A stretch of 64,000 nucleotides of DNA from Chitinophaga costaii (lineage in GTDB: Bacteria > Bacteroidota > Bacteroidia > Chitinophagales > Chitinophagaceae): contig NZ_FMAR01000011.1 of the NCBI RefSeq assembly GCF_900094705.1, positions 62,001 through 126,000 of the forward strand, written 5' to 3'. A model generated the notes under the pieces. That model ran no database searches. It saw only the letters and a program-made list of their open reading frames with translations, and had not been told where the DNA came from. The translations under genes and the position numbers were made by a program. Within the stretch, counting starts at the first letter, position 1; each line of letters opens with the position of its first letter. Of this stretch, positions 36,494-44,164 are shown one piece after another.

Positions 36494-37290
36494 TTCATCC
36501 GCTCACTTACATTCATCCGGACGCCAAGGTAGCGCCTAATGTAAAGATTGATCCTTTCACCGTGATTCATAAAAACGTGGAGATCGGGGACGGCACCTGG
36601 GTTGGTTCCAACGTGACGATCATGGAAGGCGCCCGTATCGGGAAAAACTGCCGCATTTTTCCCGGCGCCGTCATTTCCGCTATTCCACAAGATCTCAAGT
36701 TTGACGGGGAAGAAAGCACCGTAGAAATTGGCGACAATACTACTATCCGCGAATTTGTGACCGTAAACCGGGGCACCAAAGCATTAGGTAAAACGGTGAT
36801 CGGCAAAAACTGCCTGATCCAGGCCTATTGCCACATTGCACACGATTGCCAGGTGGGGGATTATTGTATCTTTTCTAATAGCACTACGTTGGCAGGCCAC
36901 ATTACGGTAGGCGATTACGTAGTATTGGCTGGCCTCGTGGCGGTTCACCAATTCGTAAAGATTGGTTCCCATTCTTTCGTATCCGGCGGTTCGCTGGTAC
37001 GCAAAGATGTGCCGCCTTATGTAAAGGCAGCCCGCGAACCCCTATCATATGTAGGGGTGAATTCTATCGGGCTTAAACGGCGTGGATTTTCTATTGATAA
37101 GATTAATCACATCCTGGATATATACCGCGTTGTTTTCGTAAAAGGATACAGCGTTTCCAAGGCAGTGCGCATTATCGAAGCCGAGTTCCCGGCCACCGAC
37201 GAGCGCGACGAAATTCTTTCCTTTATCCGTGATTCGCCCCGTGGCATCATGAAAGGTTATACTTCCCGCAATAATGACGATATCTCTTAA
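36490..37290 (+). CDS. lpxA: Acyl-ACP–UDP-N-acetylglucosamine O-acyltransferase
   Basis: First step of lipid A synthesis, transferring the 3-hydroxyacyl chain to UDP-GlcNAc. The 266 residues show a left-handed beta-helix of hexapeptide repeats ('HPDAKVAPNVKIDPF', 'IGDGTWVGSNV') to about residue 190 and a helical C-terminus. The catalytic His is in 'AYCHIAHDCQVG'. It overlaps lpxC-fabZ by 4 bp and the ABC gene downstream by 17 bp, so the three are tightly coupled. Confidence 0.96.
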   Translation: MIHPLTYIHPDAKVAPNVKIDPFTVIHKNVEIGDGTWVGSNVTIMEGARIGKNCRIFPGAVISAIPQDLKFDGEESTVEIGDNTTIREFVTVNRGTKALGKTVIGKNCLIQAYCHIAHDCQVGDYCIFSNSTTLAGHITVGDYVVLAGLVAVHQFVKIGSHSFVSGGSLVRKDVPPYVKAAREPLSYVGVNSIGLKRRGFSIDKINHILDIYRVVFVKGYSVSKAVRIIEAEFPATDERDEILSFIRDSPRGIMKGYTSRNNDDIS

Positions 37291-37891
37291 CCAGGCCGGC
37301 AAGCGCTATAATTATGACTGGATATTCCGTAGGCTTTCCTACACTTTCCAGTCAGGTGGGCGCTATGCCATCCTGGGGCCTAACGGCTCAGGAAAATCTA
37401 CTTTATTACAGGTTATCAGCGGACACCAGCAGCAGAATGAAGGCAGCATTTCCTATCACCTGCAAACAGTGCCGGTGTCTGCCGATACTTTTTACAGGTA
37501 TTGCAGCATCGCCGCTCCCTACCTGGAGCTGATCGAAGAAATGACCCTTTGGGAAGCACTGCACTTCCACCTCCAGTTTAAACCATTTATTCCCGGTATA
37601 ACCCCCGAGAAAGCCATCGCCGCCATTGGCCTGGAGAAAGCCCGGGACAAGCAAATCCGTCATTTTTCCAGTGGCATGCGCCAGCGTGTAAAACTAGCCC
37701 TGGCCATCTTCTCCGATAACCCCGTACTACTACTGGACGAGCCTTGCACTAACCTGGACATAAGCGGAATCCAGCTGTACCAATCCCTGATAGTCACCTA
37801 CGCCATGCATAAAACACTCATCGTAAGCTCCAACGACGAACAGGAATATTTTATGTGCGACCAGCATATTGCCATCCTTGATTATAAATGA
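37274..37891 (+). CDS. ABC transporter ATP-binding protein
   Basis: A 205-residue ABC ATPase with Walker A 'GPNGSGKST', signature 'HFSSGMRQR' and Walker B 'VLLLDEPCTNLD', followed by the switch region. It is short, like CcmA- or other single-domain ATPases, and no permease gene is adjacent. It overlaps lpxA by 17 bp and thus belongs to the lipid A operon; the partner and substrate are unknown. A role in envelope lipid handling is suggested only by position. Confidence 0.9.
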   Translation: MTISLNQAGKRYNYDWIFRRLSYTFQSGGRYAILGPNGSGKSTLLQVISGHQQQNEGSISYHLQTVPVSADTFYRYCSIAAPYLELIEEMTLWEALHFHLQFKPFIPGITPEKAIAAIGLEKARDKQIRHFSSGMRQRVKLALAIFSDNPVLLLDEPCTNLDISGIQLYQSLIVTYAMHKTLIVSSNDEQEYFMCDQHIAILDYK

Positions 37892-37960
37892 AATGGTATC
37901 AGGAAGCAGTACCTGCGAAGCGTTTTAGCCGAAATGGATGTAACTTGTTGCTGATACTTT

Positions 37961-37996
37961 TATGCATAGTTCATCATACATAGTTCATAATACAAC
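37961..37996. repeat. Short direct repeat of the TTCATAAT type
   Basis: Two copies of CATAGTTCAT in a 36-bp stretch before the transporter gene. They resemble the 7-bp AT-rich arrays found around 54.1 kb, so this kind of motif may be spread through the genome's intergenic regions. Confidence 0.4.
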
Positions 37997-37999
37997 CTT

Positions 38000-39301
38000 A
38001 TGCAAATTACTGCGCCTAAAAAAGTGCTGAACGGATGGGCCATGTACGACTGGGCTAATTCCGTGTTTAACCTGGTGATTACCACCACCTTTTTCCCTAT
38101 TTATTTTACCAAGGCTACGCCTGCAGACATTACCCTCTTTGGTACCCGCTTTCATAACAGTGTATTGTATGATTACACAGCCGCCCTGGCCTTCCTGATC
38201 GTGGCGGCCCTTTCACCCATCCTCTCTTCTATTGCGGATACAAGGGGTAATAAGAAAAAATTTTTACGCTTTTTTACACTACTGGGCAGTATTTTCTGTA
38301 GCGCTTTATATTTTTTCAAAAGCAGCGTCTTCGGATCGGGGGAAAGTATGGCGGTATATGGATTGGGCTGTTTCCTGCTGTCTACCATCGGTTATTGCGG
38401 CGGGCTGGTATTCTATAATTCTTACCTGCCAGAGATTGCTGCGCCGGAAGACCGGGACCGGGTAAGTGCTAAAGGGTTTTCTATGGGCTACATTGGCTCC
38501 GTGCTGCTTCAGCTCATTGGCTTTGCCCTGGTAGTGCTGCATGCCCAACTGGGCCTGGATGAAGTACAGCCCCTGCTCATTACTTTTTTGCTGGTGGGTG
38601 TATGGTGGTTTGGCTTTGCACAAATTACCTTCTCTGTACTGCCAGCCTCCAAAGCCGCCGCGCACGTACACAAAGGCAATGTGTGGAAAGACGGATTTAC
38701 CGAATTGAAAAAAGTAGGACAGCAGGTAAAATACCTGCCCGTATTAAAACGCTTCCTCAGCGGATTTTTCTTTTACAGTATGGGCGTACAAACGGTGATG
38801 CTGGCCGCCACATTCTTTGGCGATCAGGTATTGCACCTGAGTGCTACAAAACTCATTGTAACGGTTGTAATTATTCAGTTGGTAGCCATTCTCGGCGCCT
38901 GGATCATGTCTGTCCTATCCGGAAAAATTGGTAACCTCCGGGTGATTATTATCGTAGTGCTGATTTGGATTGGCATTTGTATTGCAGGTTATTATATGCA
39001 AACAGCAACAGATTTTTACATCCTCGCTTCCGTAGTGGGGTTGGTAATGGGAGGAATACAATCACTGAGCCGTTCTACTTATTCCAAACTAATGCCGGAA
39101 ACCGAAGACACTGCCTCTTTCTTCAGCTTTTATGATGTAACAGAAAAACTCTCTATCGTGATCGGCATGTTTTCCTTTGGCTTCATTCACCAGCTCACAC
39201 ATTCCATGCGCTTTTCCGTGCTGGCCCTGGCGGTATTTTTTATCATTGGCCTGGCCTGTACCATCTTTGCATTGCAGAAACAAAAACAGCTCGCAGCATG
39301 A
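38000..39301 (+). CDS. MFS transporter, UMF1/Atg22-like
   Basis: A 433-residue membrane protein with about 12 hydrophobic helices. The start 'LNGWAMYDWANSVFNLVI' is the signature of the UMF1/Atg22 family of major facilitator proteins, and 'GGIQSLSRSTYSKLMPE' the second conserved stretch. Yeast Atg22 exports amino acids from the vacuole; the substrate of the bacterial relatives is unknown. The last 4 bp overlap the metallo-hydrolase gene, so the two are cotranslated. Confidence 0.92.
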   Translation: MQITAPKKVLNGWAMYDWANSVFNLVITTTFFPIYFTKATPADITLFGTRFHNSVLYDYTAALAFLIVAALSPILSSIADTRGNKKKFLRFFTLLGSIFCSALYFFKSSVFGSGESMAVYGLGCFLLSTIGYCGGLVFYNSYLPEIAAPEDRDRVSAKGFSMGYIGSVLLQLIGFALVVLHAQLGLDEVQPLLITFLLVGVWWFGFAQITFSVLPASKAAAHVHKGNVWKDGFTELKKVGQQVKYLPVLKRFLSGFFFYSMGVQTVMLAATFFGDQVLHLSATKLIVTVVIIQLVAILGAWIMSVLSGKIGNLRVIIIVVLIWIGICIAGYYMQTATDFYILASVVGLVMGGIQSLSRSTYSKLMPETEDTASFFSFYDVTEKLSIVIGMFSFGFIHQLTHSMRFSVLALAVFFIIGLACTIFALQKQKQLAA

Positions 39302-40137
39302 AACTATACAGCATAGAAACCGGCTTTTTTAAACTCGACGGCGGCGCCATGTTTGGTGTGGTACCCAAAAGTATTTGGCACAAACTGAACCCGGCCGATG
39401 AAAATAATATGTGTTCCTGGGCCATGCGCTGCCTGCTCATTGAAGATGGCCAGCGCCTTATATTGGTAGATACCGGCATTGGCAACAAACAGGACGCAAA
39501 ATTCTTTAGTCACTACTTCCTGCATGGCGATGCCACCTTAGATAAATCTCTTGCCCAACATGGCTTTCACCGGGACGATATTACCGATGTATTTCTCACC
39601 CACCTGCATTTCGACCATTGCGGAGGTGCCATCATCCGACAGGGCGAAAAACTGGTGCCTGCTTTTAAAAATGCCACCTATTGGAGCAATGTTTCGCACT
39701 GGGAATGGGCTACACAACCCAATGAAAGGGAGAAAGCATCTTTCCTGAAAGAAAACATTTTACCCATTCACGAAAGCGGCCAGTTGCAATTCATCGAGGG
39801 GTATGATGGCGTAGCTTTCACGGATCATTTTCACATCCGTTTTGTAAACGGGCATACCGATAGTATGATGCTGCCCCAACTGCGGTACAAGGAACACACC
39901 ATTTTGTACATGGCAGACCTGCTGCCCAGCACTGCGCACTTGCCCATACCTTACGTGATGTCGTATGATATGTTTCCGCTGACAACCCTCACCGAAAAAA
40001 AGGCATTCTTACAGGAGGCGCTGAACAAACCTTACATTTTATTTTTTGAACATGATCCGGTAAATGAATGCGCCACATTGCAACTTACCGACAAGGGCAT
40101 CCGGGTAAAGGATGTGTTTAAGTTGTCGGAGTTATAA
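39298..40137 (+). CDS. Metallo-beta-lactamase fold hydrolase (lactonase-like)
   Basis: A 279-residue MBL-fold enzyme with the binuclear zinc motif 'LTHLHFDHCGG', a further ligand in 'FVNGHTDSMM' and 'YMADLLP', in the order seen in AHL-lactonase/AttM-like and other quorum-quenching or detoxifying hydrolases. The cytosolic form lacks a signal peptide. It overlaps the transporter gene by 4 bp, which suggests a common substrate. The actual substrate cannot be inferred; lactones are one option. Confidence 0.92.
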   Translation: MKLYSIETGFFKLDGGAMFGVVPKSIWHKLNPADENNMCSWAMRCLLIEDGQRLILVDTGIGNKQDAKFFSHYFLHGDATLDKSLAQHGFHRDDITDVFLTHLHFDHCGGAIIRQGEKLVPAFKNATYWSNVSHWEWATQPNEREKASFLKENILPIHESGQLQFIEGYDGVAFTDHFHIRFVNGHTDSMMLPQLRYKEHTILYMADLLPSTAHLPIPYVMSYDMFPLTTLTEKKAFLQEALNKPYILFFEHDPVNECATLQLTDKGIRVKDVFKLSEL

Positions 40138-40154
40138 AAGCTGGCTTACATTTG
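40123..40154 (+). promoter_or_regulatory. Promoter of the GroES-like gene
   Basis: TTG at 40123–40125 and an exact -7 box TACATTTG at 40147–40154, 21 bp apart, fit the TTG-N17–23-TAnnTTTG consensus. The leader would be about 20 nt. Confidence 0.55.
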
Positions 40155-40177
40155 CAGTATATTGCTGATTATAAACT

Positions 40178-40552
40178 ATGCATCTAACAACTGATAATAA
40201 ATTGCGAAAACTGATCGTAGTAGGCGATCGGGTGCTGATACGGCTGTCTAAAGACAATGAACGCACCGATAGTGGATTATACCTGCCACCGGGCGTAGGG
40301 GAAAAAGAAAAAGTACAGCAGGGCTATGTGCTAAAAGCCGGTCCTGGTTACGCCTTGCCGGTTCCCCCGCCTGAAGAAGAATCCTGGAAACCGGAGGAGG
40401 AGAAAATAAAATACATTCCCCTCCAGGCCAAAGAGGGCGATCTGGCCATTTTCCTGGCCAGTGGCGCCACAGAGGTGGTATACCACGGCGATAAATATTT
40501 TATCGTACCACAGCAAGCCATTTTACTGCTCGAAAGAGAGGAAGAATTGTAA
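40178..40552 (+). CDS. GroES-family co-chaperone-like protein
   Basis: A 124-residue protein of the GroES (Cpn10) fold: 'VVGDRVLIRL' at the start, 'DSGLYLPPGVGEKEKVQQGYVLKAGPG' in the middle in conserved order, and 'YFIVPQQAILLL' at the end. It is longer than GroES (about 95) because of an insert of Pro/Glu-rich residues after position 60. No groEL follows, so it is a second, stand-alone paralogue rather than the main co-chaperone. It has its own promoter. Function unknown. Confidence 0.88.
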   Translation: MHLTTDNKLRKLIVVGDRVLIRLSKDNERTDSGLYLPPGVGEKEKVQQGYVLKAGPGYALPVPPPEEESWKPEEEKIKYIPLQAKEGDLAIFLASGATEVVYHGDKYFIVPQQAILLLEREEEL

Positions 40553-40637
40553 CAGCTGTATGCAGGCGCCCATTAAGTGCCGTGAATAATAAAATTGGTA
40601 TTTTACAGCTATCTTTTACACCACAAATTCTTACCGC

Positions 40638-42173
40638 ATGGCCGATACTGCTGCATTTTCCGCCGCCATTAACGCTGGCTACACTTTTAAAGGCGATTCC
40701 ATCAAACTGGGTGCCGCCATGCTCAATGGCGAAGTGATACCAAACGCCTACGTGAACCTGCCCCTGCAAACACTGAACCGGCACGGACTCATTGCCGGCG
40801 CTACAGGCACAGGCAAAACAAAGACCCTGCAAGTAATTGCTGAAGGCCTGAGCGATGCCAGTGTACCAGTATTGCTGATGGACATAAAGGGAGACCTCAG
40901 CGGCTTGGCTGCCGCCGGCACGGTGACTGATAATATTACGCACCGCTACCAGCTCATTGGCGGCCAATACCAACCCACTGCTTACCCGGTGGAACTGCTC
41001 TCCCTGAGCCAGCAGCCAGGCGTACACCTTCGCGCCACCACCAGCGAATTTGGACCCATCCTGCTGTCCAAAATACTGGAACTGAACGATACCCAGGCCG
41101 GCCTGGTAGCCGTGATCTTCAAATATTGCGACGATAACAAGATGCCGCTGCTGGACTTGAAAGATTTTAAAAAGGTATTGCAGTACATCAGTAATGAAGG
41201 CAAAGACAGCATCGAAAAAGATTATGGTAAAATCAGCACTGCCACCACCGGCACTGTTCTCCGCAAAGTAATTGCCCTCGAACAGCAGGGCGCGGGGCAT
41301 TTCTTTGGCGAAAAATCGTTTGAGGTAGACGACCTGCTGCGCATTGGCGATGATGGACGCGGCATACTGTCCATACTGCGTGTAAACGATATACAGGACA
41401 AACCCCAACTGTTCAGCACCTTCATGTTAAGCCTGCTGGCAGAACTGTATGCTACCCTGCCCGAAGCCGGTGATCTGGATCGTCCTAAACTGGTGATGTT
41501 CATCGATGAGGCCCACCTGATTTTCCAGGAAGCCAGCGATGCGCTGTTGCAGCAAATAGAGACTATCATTAAACTGATCCGCTCCAAGGGCGTAGGTATT
41601 TTCTTCTGCACGCAAAATCCGATGGACGTGCCACCTGCCGTACTAGGGCAATTGGGCCTTAAAGTGCAGCACGCACTGCGCGCTTTCACGGCCAACGATC
41701 GCAAGTCTATAAAACAAACGGCGGAAAACTACCCGCTGAGTGAGTTTTACAAAACGGAAGACCTGCTTACCCAGATTGGCATTGGCGAAGCGCTGGTAAC
41801 CTGCCTCAATGAAAAAGGCACGCCCACCCCGCTGGCCGCCACCATGCTGGTATCTCCCCGCTCCCGGATGGACATCCTGAGCGATGCGGAGATTACGGCG
41901 CTGGTGAATAAGTCTGCCCTGGTTAAAAAATACAACCAGGATATCGATAGTGAAAGCGCTTACGAGATATTGACCGCCAAGCTGGAAGCCGCTGCCACAG
42001 CCCCTCCTTCCACCCCTGCCGGGAAAGCAGAAAAACCGCAGCCCAGCGTGCTGGAACAGGTATTGAACAGTTCTGCCGCCAAACAAGTGGAAAGAACGGC
42101 AGCGTCCATGATTACCCGTAGCTTGCTGGGTGCGTTAGGACTTGGCGGAAAGAAAACCAAGAGTTGGTTTTAA
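40638..42173 (+). CDS. HerA-like ATPase (DUF853 / YjgR family)
   Basis: A 511-residue P-loop ATPase of the HerA/FtsK superfamily. Walker A is 'GATGTGKTKT' at about residue 60, Walker B 'LVMFIDEAHLIF' at about 285, with 'IFFCTQNPMDVP' and 'ALRAFTANDRK' after it. YjgR of Escherichia coli has the same layout and is an uncharacterised putative DNA-translocating ATPase. No nuclease NurA-like gene is nearby, so this is probably not an end-resection pair. The C-terminus (about 440–511) is low-complexity. Confidence 0.93.
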   Translation: MADTAAFSAAINAGYTFKGDSIKLGAAMLNGEVIPNAYVNLPLQTLNRHGLIAGATGTGKTKTLQVIAEGLSDASVPVLLMDIKGDLSGLAAAGTVTDNITHRYQLIGGQYQPTAYPVELLSLSQQPGVHLRATTSEFGPILLSKILELNDTQAGLVAVIFKYCDDNKMPLLDLKDFKKVLQYISNEGKDSIEKDYGKISTATTGTVLRKVIALEQQGAGHFFGEKSFEVDDLLRIGDDGRGILSILRVNDIQDKPQLFSTFMLSLLAELYATLPEAGDLDRPKLVMFIDEAHLIFQEASDALLQQIETIIKLIRSKGVGIFFCTQNPMDVPPAVLGQLGLKVQHALRAFTANDRKSIKQTAENYPLSEFYKTEDLLTQIGIGEALVTCLNEKGTPTPLAATMLVSPRSRMDILSDAEITALVNKSALVKKYNQDIDSESAYEILTAKLEAAATAPPSTPAGKAEKPQPSVLEQVLNSSAAKQVERTAASMITRSLLGALGLGGKKTKSWF

Positions 42174-42214
42174 AAGTTGCTAATTTAAATAGATAGGACT
42201 TCTAACAATATAGT

Positions 42215-42247
42215 AGCGAATGATCCAACAGGGTCATTCGCTTTTTT
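42215..42247 (+). terminator. Rho-independent terminator after the HerA-like gene
   Basis: AGCGAATGA and TCATTCGCT form a 9-bp stem with a 10-nt loop, followed by six T residues, between convergent genes. Confidence 0.87.
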
Positions 42248-42253
42248 CATGCA

Positions 42254-44155
42254 TTATACATGCAGCATTCCATCCTTATCTCGCTGTACCCTTCCTTCGG
42301 AAATAAGGAATTGCAGCACCTCAAAAAACACACTTTCCTCCACACCCGGCAATTGGGCTAGCAGACCGGAAACGTCTGTAGGCATACTTTTCAGGGCAGC
42401 GCAGATTTTATCCGTGCATGCAGTGAAACGATCGTTGTTCAGGGGAGTGATTTTCTTTTGCAGGCACACATCGCATACGCCACAATCCTCCTGTAAGGTT
42501 TCTCCAAAGTAAGTAACCAGTATACGCGTCCGGCACTCCGTGTGGTTGCGGGCGTAGGCGGTCATGGCTGCCAGGCGCTCTTCGTAAGCCTTGCGCCGCT
42601 CCATGACCCGTTGCATATTAATGCGCAATTGCTGCACGCCCACCCGTTCCTGGAGGAAACAAAGCTGGGGCTTGTCGCGGCGGGGTTCATATTGCAGGAT
42701 ACCACTATGATCCAGCCAATGCAGGTGGGCCATGATCTCGTCTTCTTCCTGCAATAAAATACGGTCTAACTGCCGTTCGTAAATACGTACCGGCACATCG
42801 AAAATACCTTCGTAGGTACGCAGCAATGCCTTGATCAGTGGCGACACCTGGGGGTGCGCCTCTTCAAAAGCATACAATGTTTGCTTATTGGTCACGAACC
42901 CCACGCGCGAGGGCAGTAAAATGCTCTCGCTAAGCTGTAACACACCTTCCTGCTCCAATATGCGGATGGCGCTGTACACCACGGTGATATTGAGTTTAAA
43001 CGTGCGGGCAAAATCGTTGATATCAAAATCGTAGTATTTACCTTCCGAACTGCCAATGGCCACGTGCAGGTAATTCACAATACACTGGTACACCTCCCGA
43101 ATCTCCGCTTCCTGCGGAAATTGCAGCGCCACGCGCGATTGCAGGTCATCCAGGTCGGACTCGTGGCATAGCAGTACTGCGTAGGCTTTTTGTTCGTCGC
43201 GCCCCGCCCGCCCGGCTTCCTGGTAATAGGCTTCCAGACTGTCCGGGATGTCGTAGTGAATGACCAGGCGTACATCCGGCTTGTCGATGCCCATGCCGAA
43301 GGCGTTGGTACATACGATCACGCGGGTATCACCTTTCAGCCAGTCGTCCTGGCGCTGGTGGCGCTGGGAAGCGGGCAGGCCGGCATGGTAAAACTGGGCG
43401 GTAATGTCCTGTGCCTGTAGCAACGCGGCAATGTCCTGGGTACGCTTGCGGTTGCGGCAATAAATGATGGCGGAGCCAGGCACTTTATGCAGGATTTGTT
43501 GCAGCTGTGCCATGCGCCCATCTTCAAAACGTACGCTGTAGGAAAGGTTGGCGCGGGCAAAACTTTTAGTAAACCGCTGCGCATTCCGCATCCGGAGTTT
43601 CTCCACGATATCGTCCTGCACCCGTGGCGTGGCCGATGCCGTGAGCGCCAGCACCGGCGCTTTGGGAAAAAAATTGCGTATCTCCGCCAGCAACAAGTAC
43701 GCTGGCCTAAAATCATAGCCCCATTGCGAAATACAATGCGCCTCGTCTACCGCGATAAGCGATACCGGCAACCCATCACAGTAATCCTGAAAACGCTTAC
43801 TCAGCAAGCGTTCTGGCGATACGTATAAAAATTTATAAAAACCCCGGCGGGCATTTTCCAGTACCGTTTCCACCTCGGTGATCGTCATGCCGGAGTAGAT
43901 AGCATGTGCAGGTATCTCTTTTTTACGCAGGTTTTGCACCTGGTCTTTCATAAGGGCAATGAGTGGGGTAATCACCAGGCACACACCTTCTTTCAGCATG
44001 GCCGGCACTTGGAAACATACCGATTTACCGCCACCGGTAGGTAGCAGCGCCAACGTGTCTTTCCCTTCCATCACCGCCTCAATAATTTCGGCCTGCAACG
44101 GTCGAAAAGCGGTGTGGCCCCAATATTCCTGTAGTATGTCTAATGCGGTGGTCAA
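42254..44155 (-). CDS. recQ: ATP-dependent DNA helicase RecQ
   Basis: 3'-to-5' DNA helicase in recombination and replication repair. The 633 residues have Walker A 'LLPTGGGKS' (about 38–45), the DEAH box 'VDEAHCISQWGYDFR', the helicase C part ending with 'EAGRAGRDEQ', a zinc-binding set of four cysteines near 535–560 ('CRTRILVTYFGE', 'CGVCDVC') and an RQC-like winged helix. The HRDC domain seems absent, as in many short RecQ proteins. The stop is only 9 bp from the copper ATPase gene on the same strand, an odd pairing. Confidence 0.94.
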   Translation of the reverse strand: MTTALDILQEYWGHTAFRPLQAEIIEAVMEGKDTLALLPTGGGKSVCFQVPAMLKEGVCLVITPLIALMKDQVQNLRKKEIPAHAIYSGMTITEVETVLENARRGFYKFLYVSPERLLSKRFQDYCDGLPVSLIAVDEAHCISQWGYDFRPAYLLLAEIRNFFPKAPVLALTASATPRVQDDIVEKLRMRNAQRFTKSFARANLSYSVRFEDGRMAQLQQILHKVPGSAIIYCRNRKRTQDIAALLQAQDITAQFYHAGLPASQRHQRQDDWLKGDTRVIVCTNAFGMGIDKPDVRLVIHYDIPDSLEAYYQEAGRAGRDEQKAYAVLLCHESDLDDLQSRVALQFPQEAEIREVYQCIVNYLHVAIGSSEGKYYDFDINDFARTFKLNITVVYSAIRILEQEGVLQLSESILLPSRVGFVTNKQTLYAFEEAHPQVSPLIKALLRTYEGIFDVPVRIYERQLDRILLQEEDEIMAHLHWLDHSGILQYEPRRDKPQLCFLQERVGVQQLRINMQRVMERRKAYEERLAAMTAYARNHTECRTRILVTYFGETLQEDCGVCDVCLQKKITPLNNDRFTACTDKICAALKSMPTDVSGLLAQLPGVEESVFFEVLQFLISEGRVQRDKDGMLHV

Positions 44156-44164
44156 GATGCTAAG

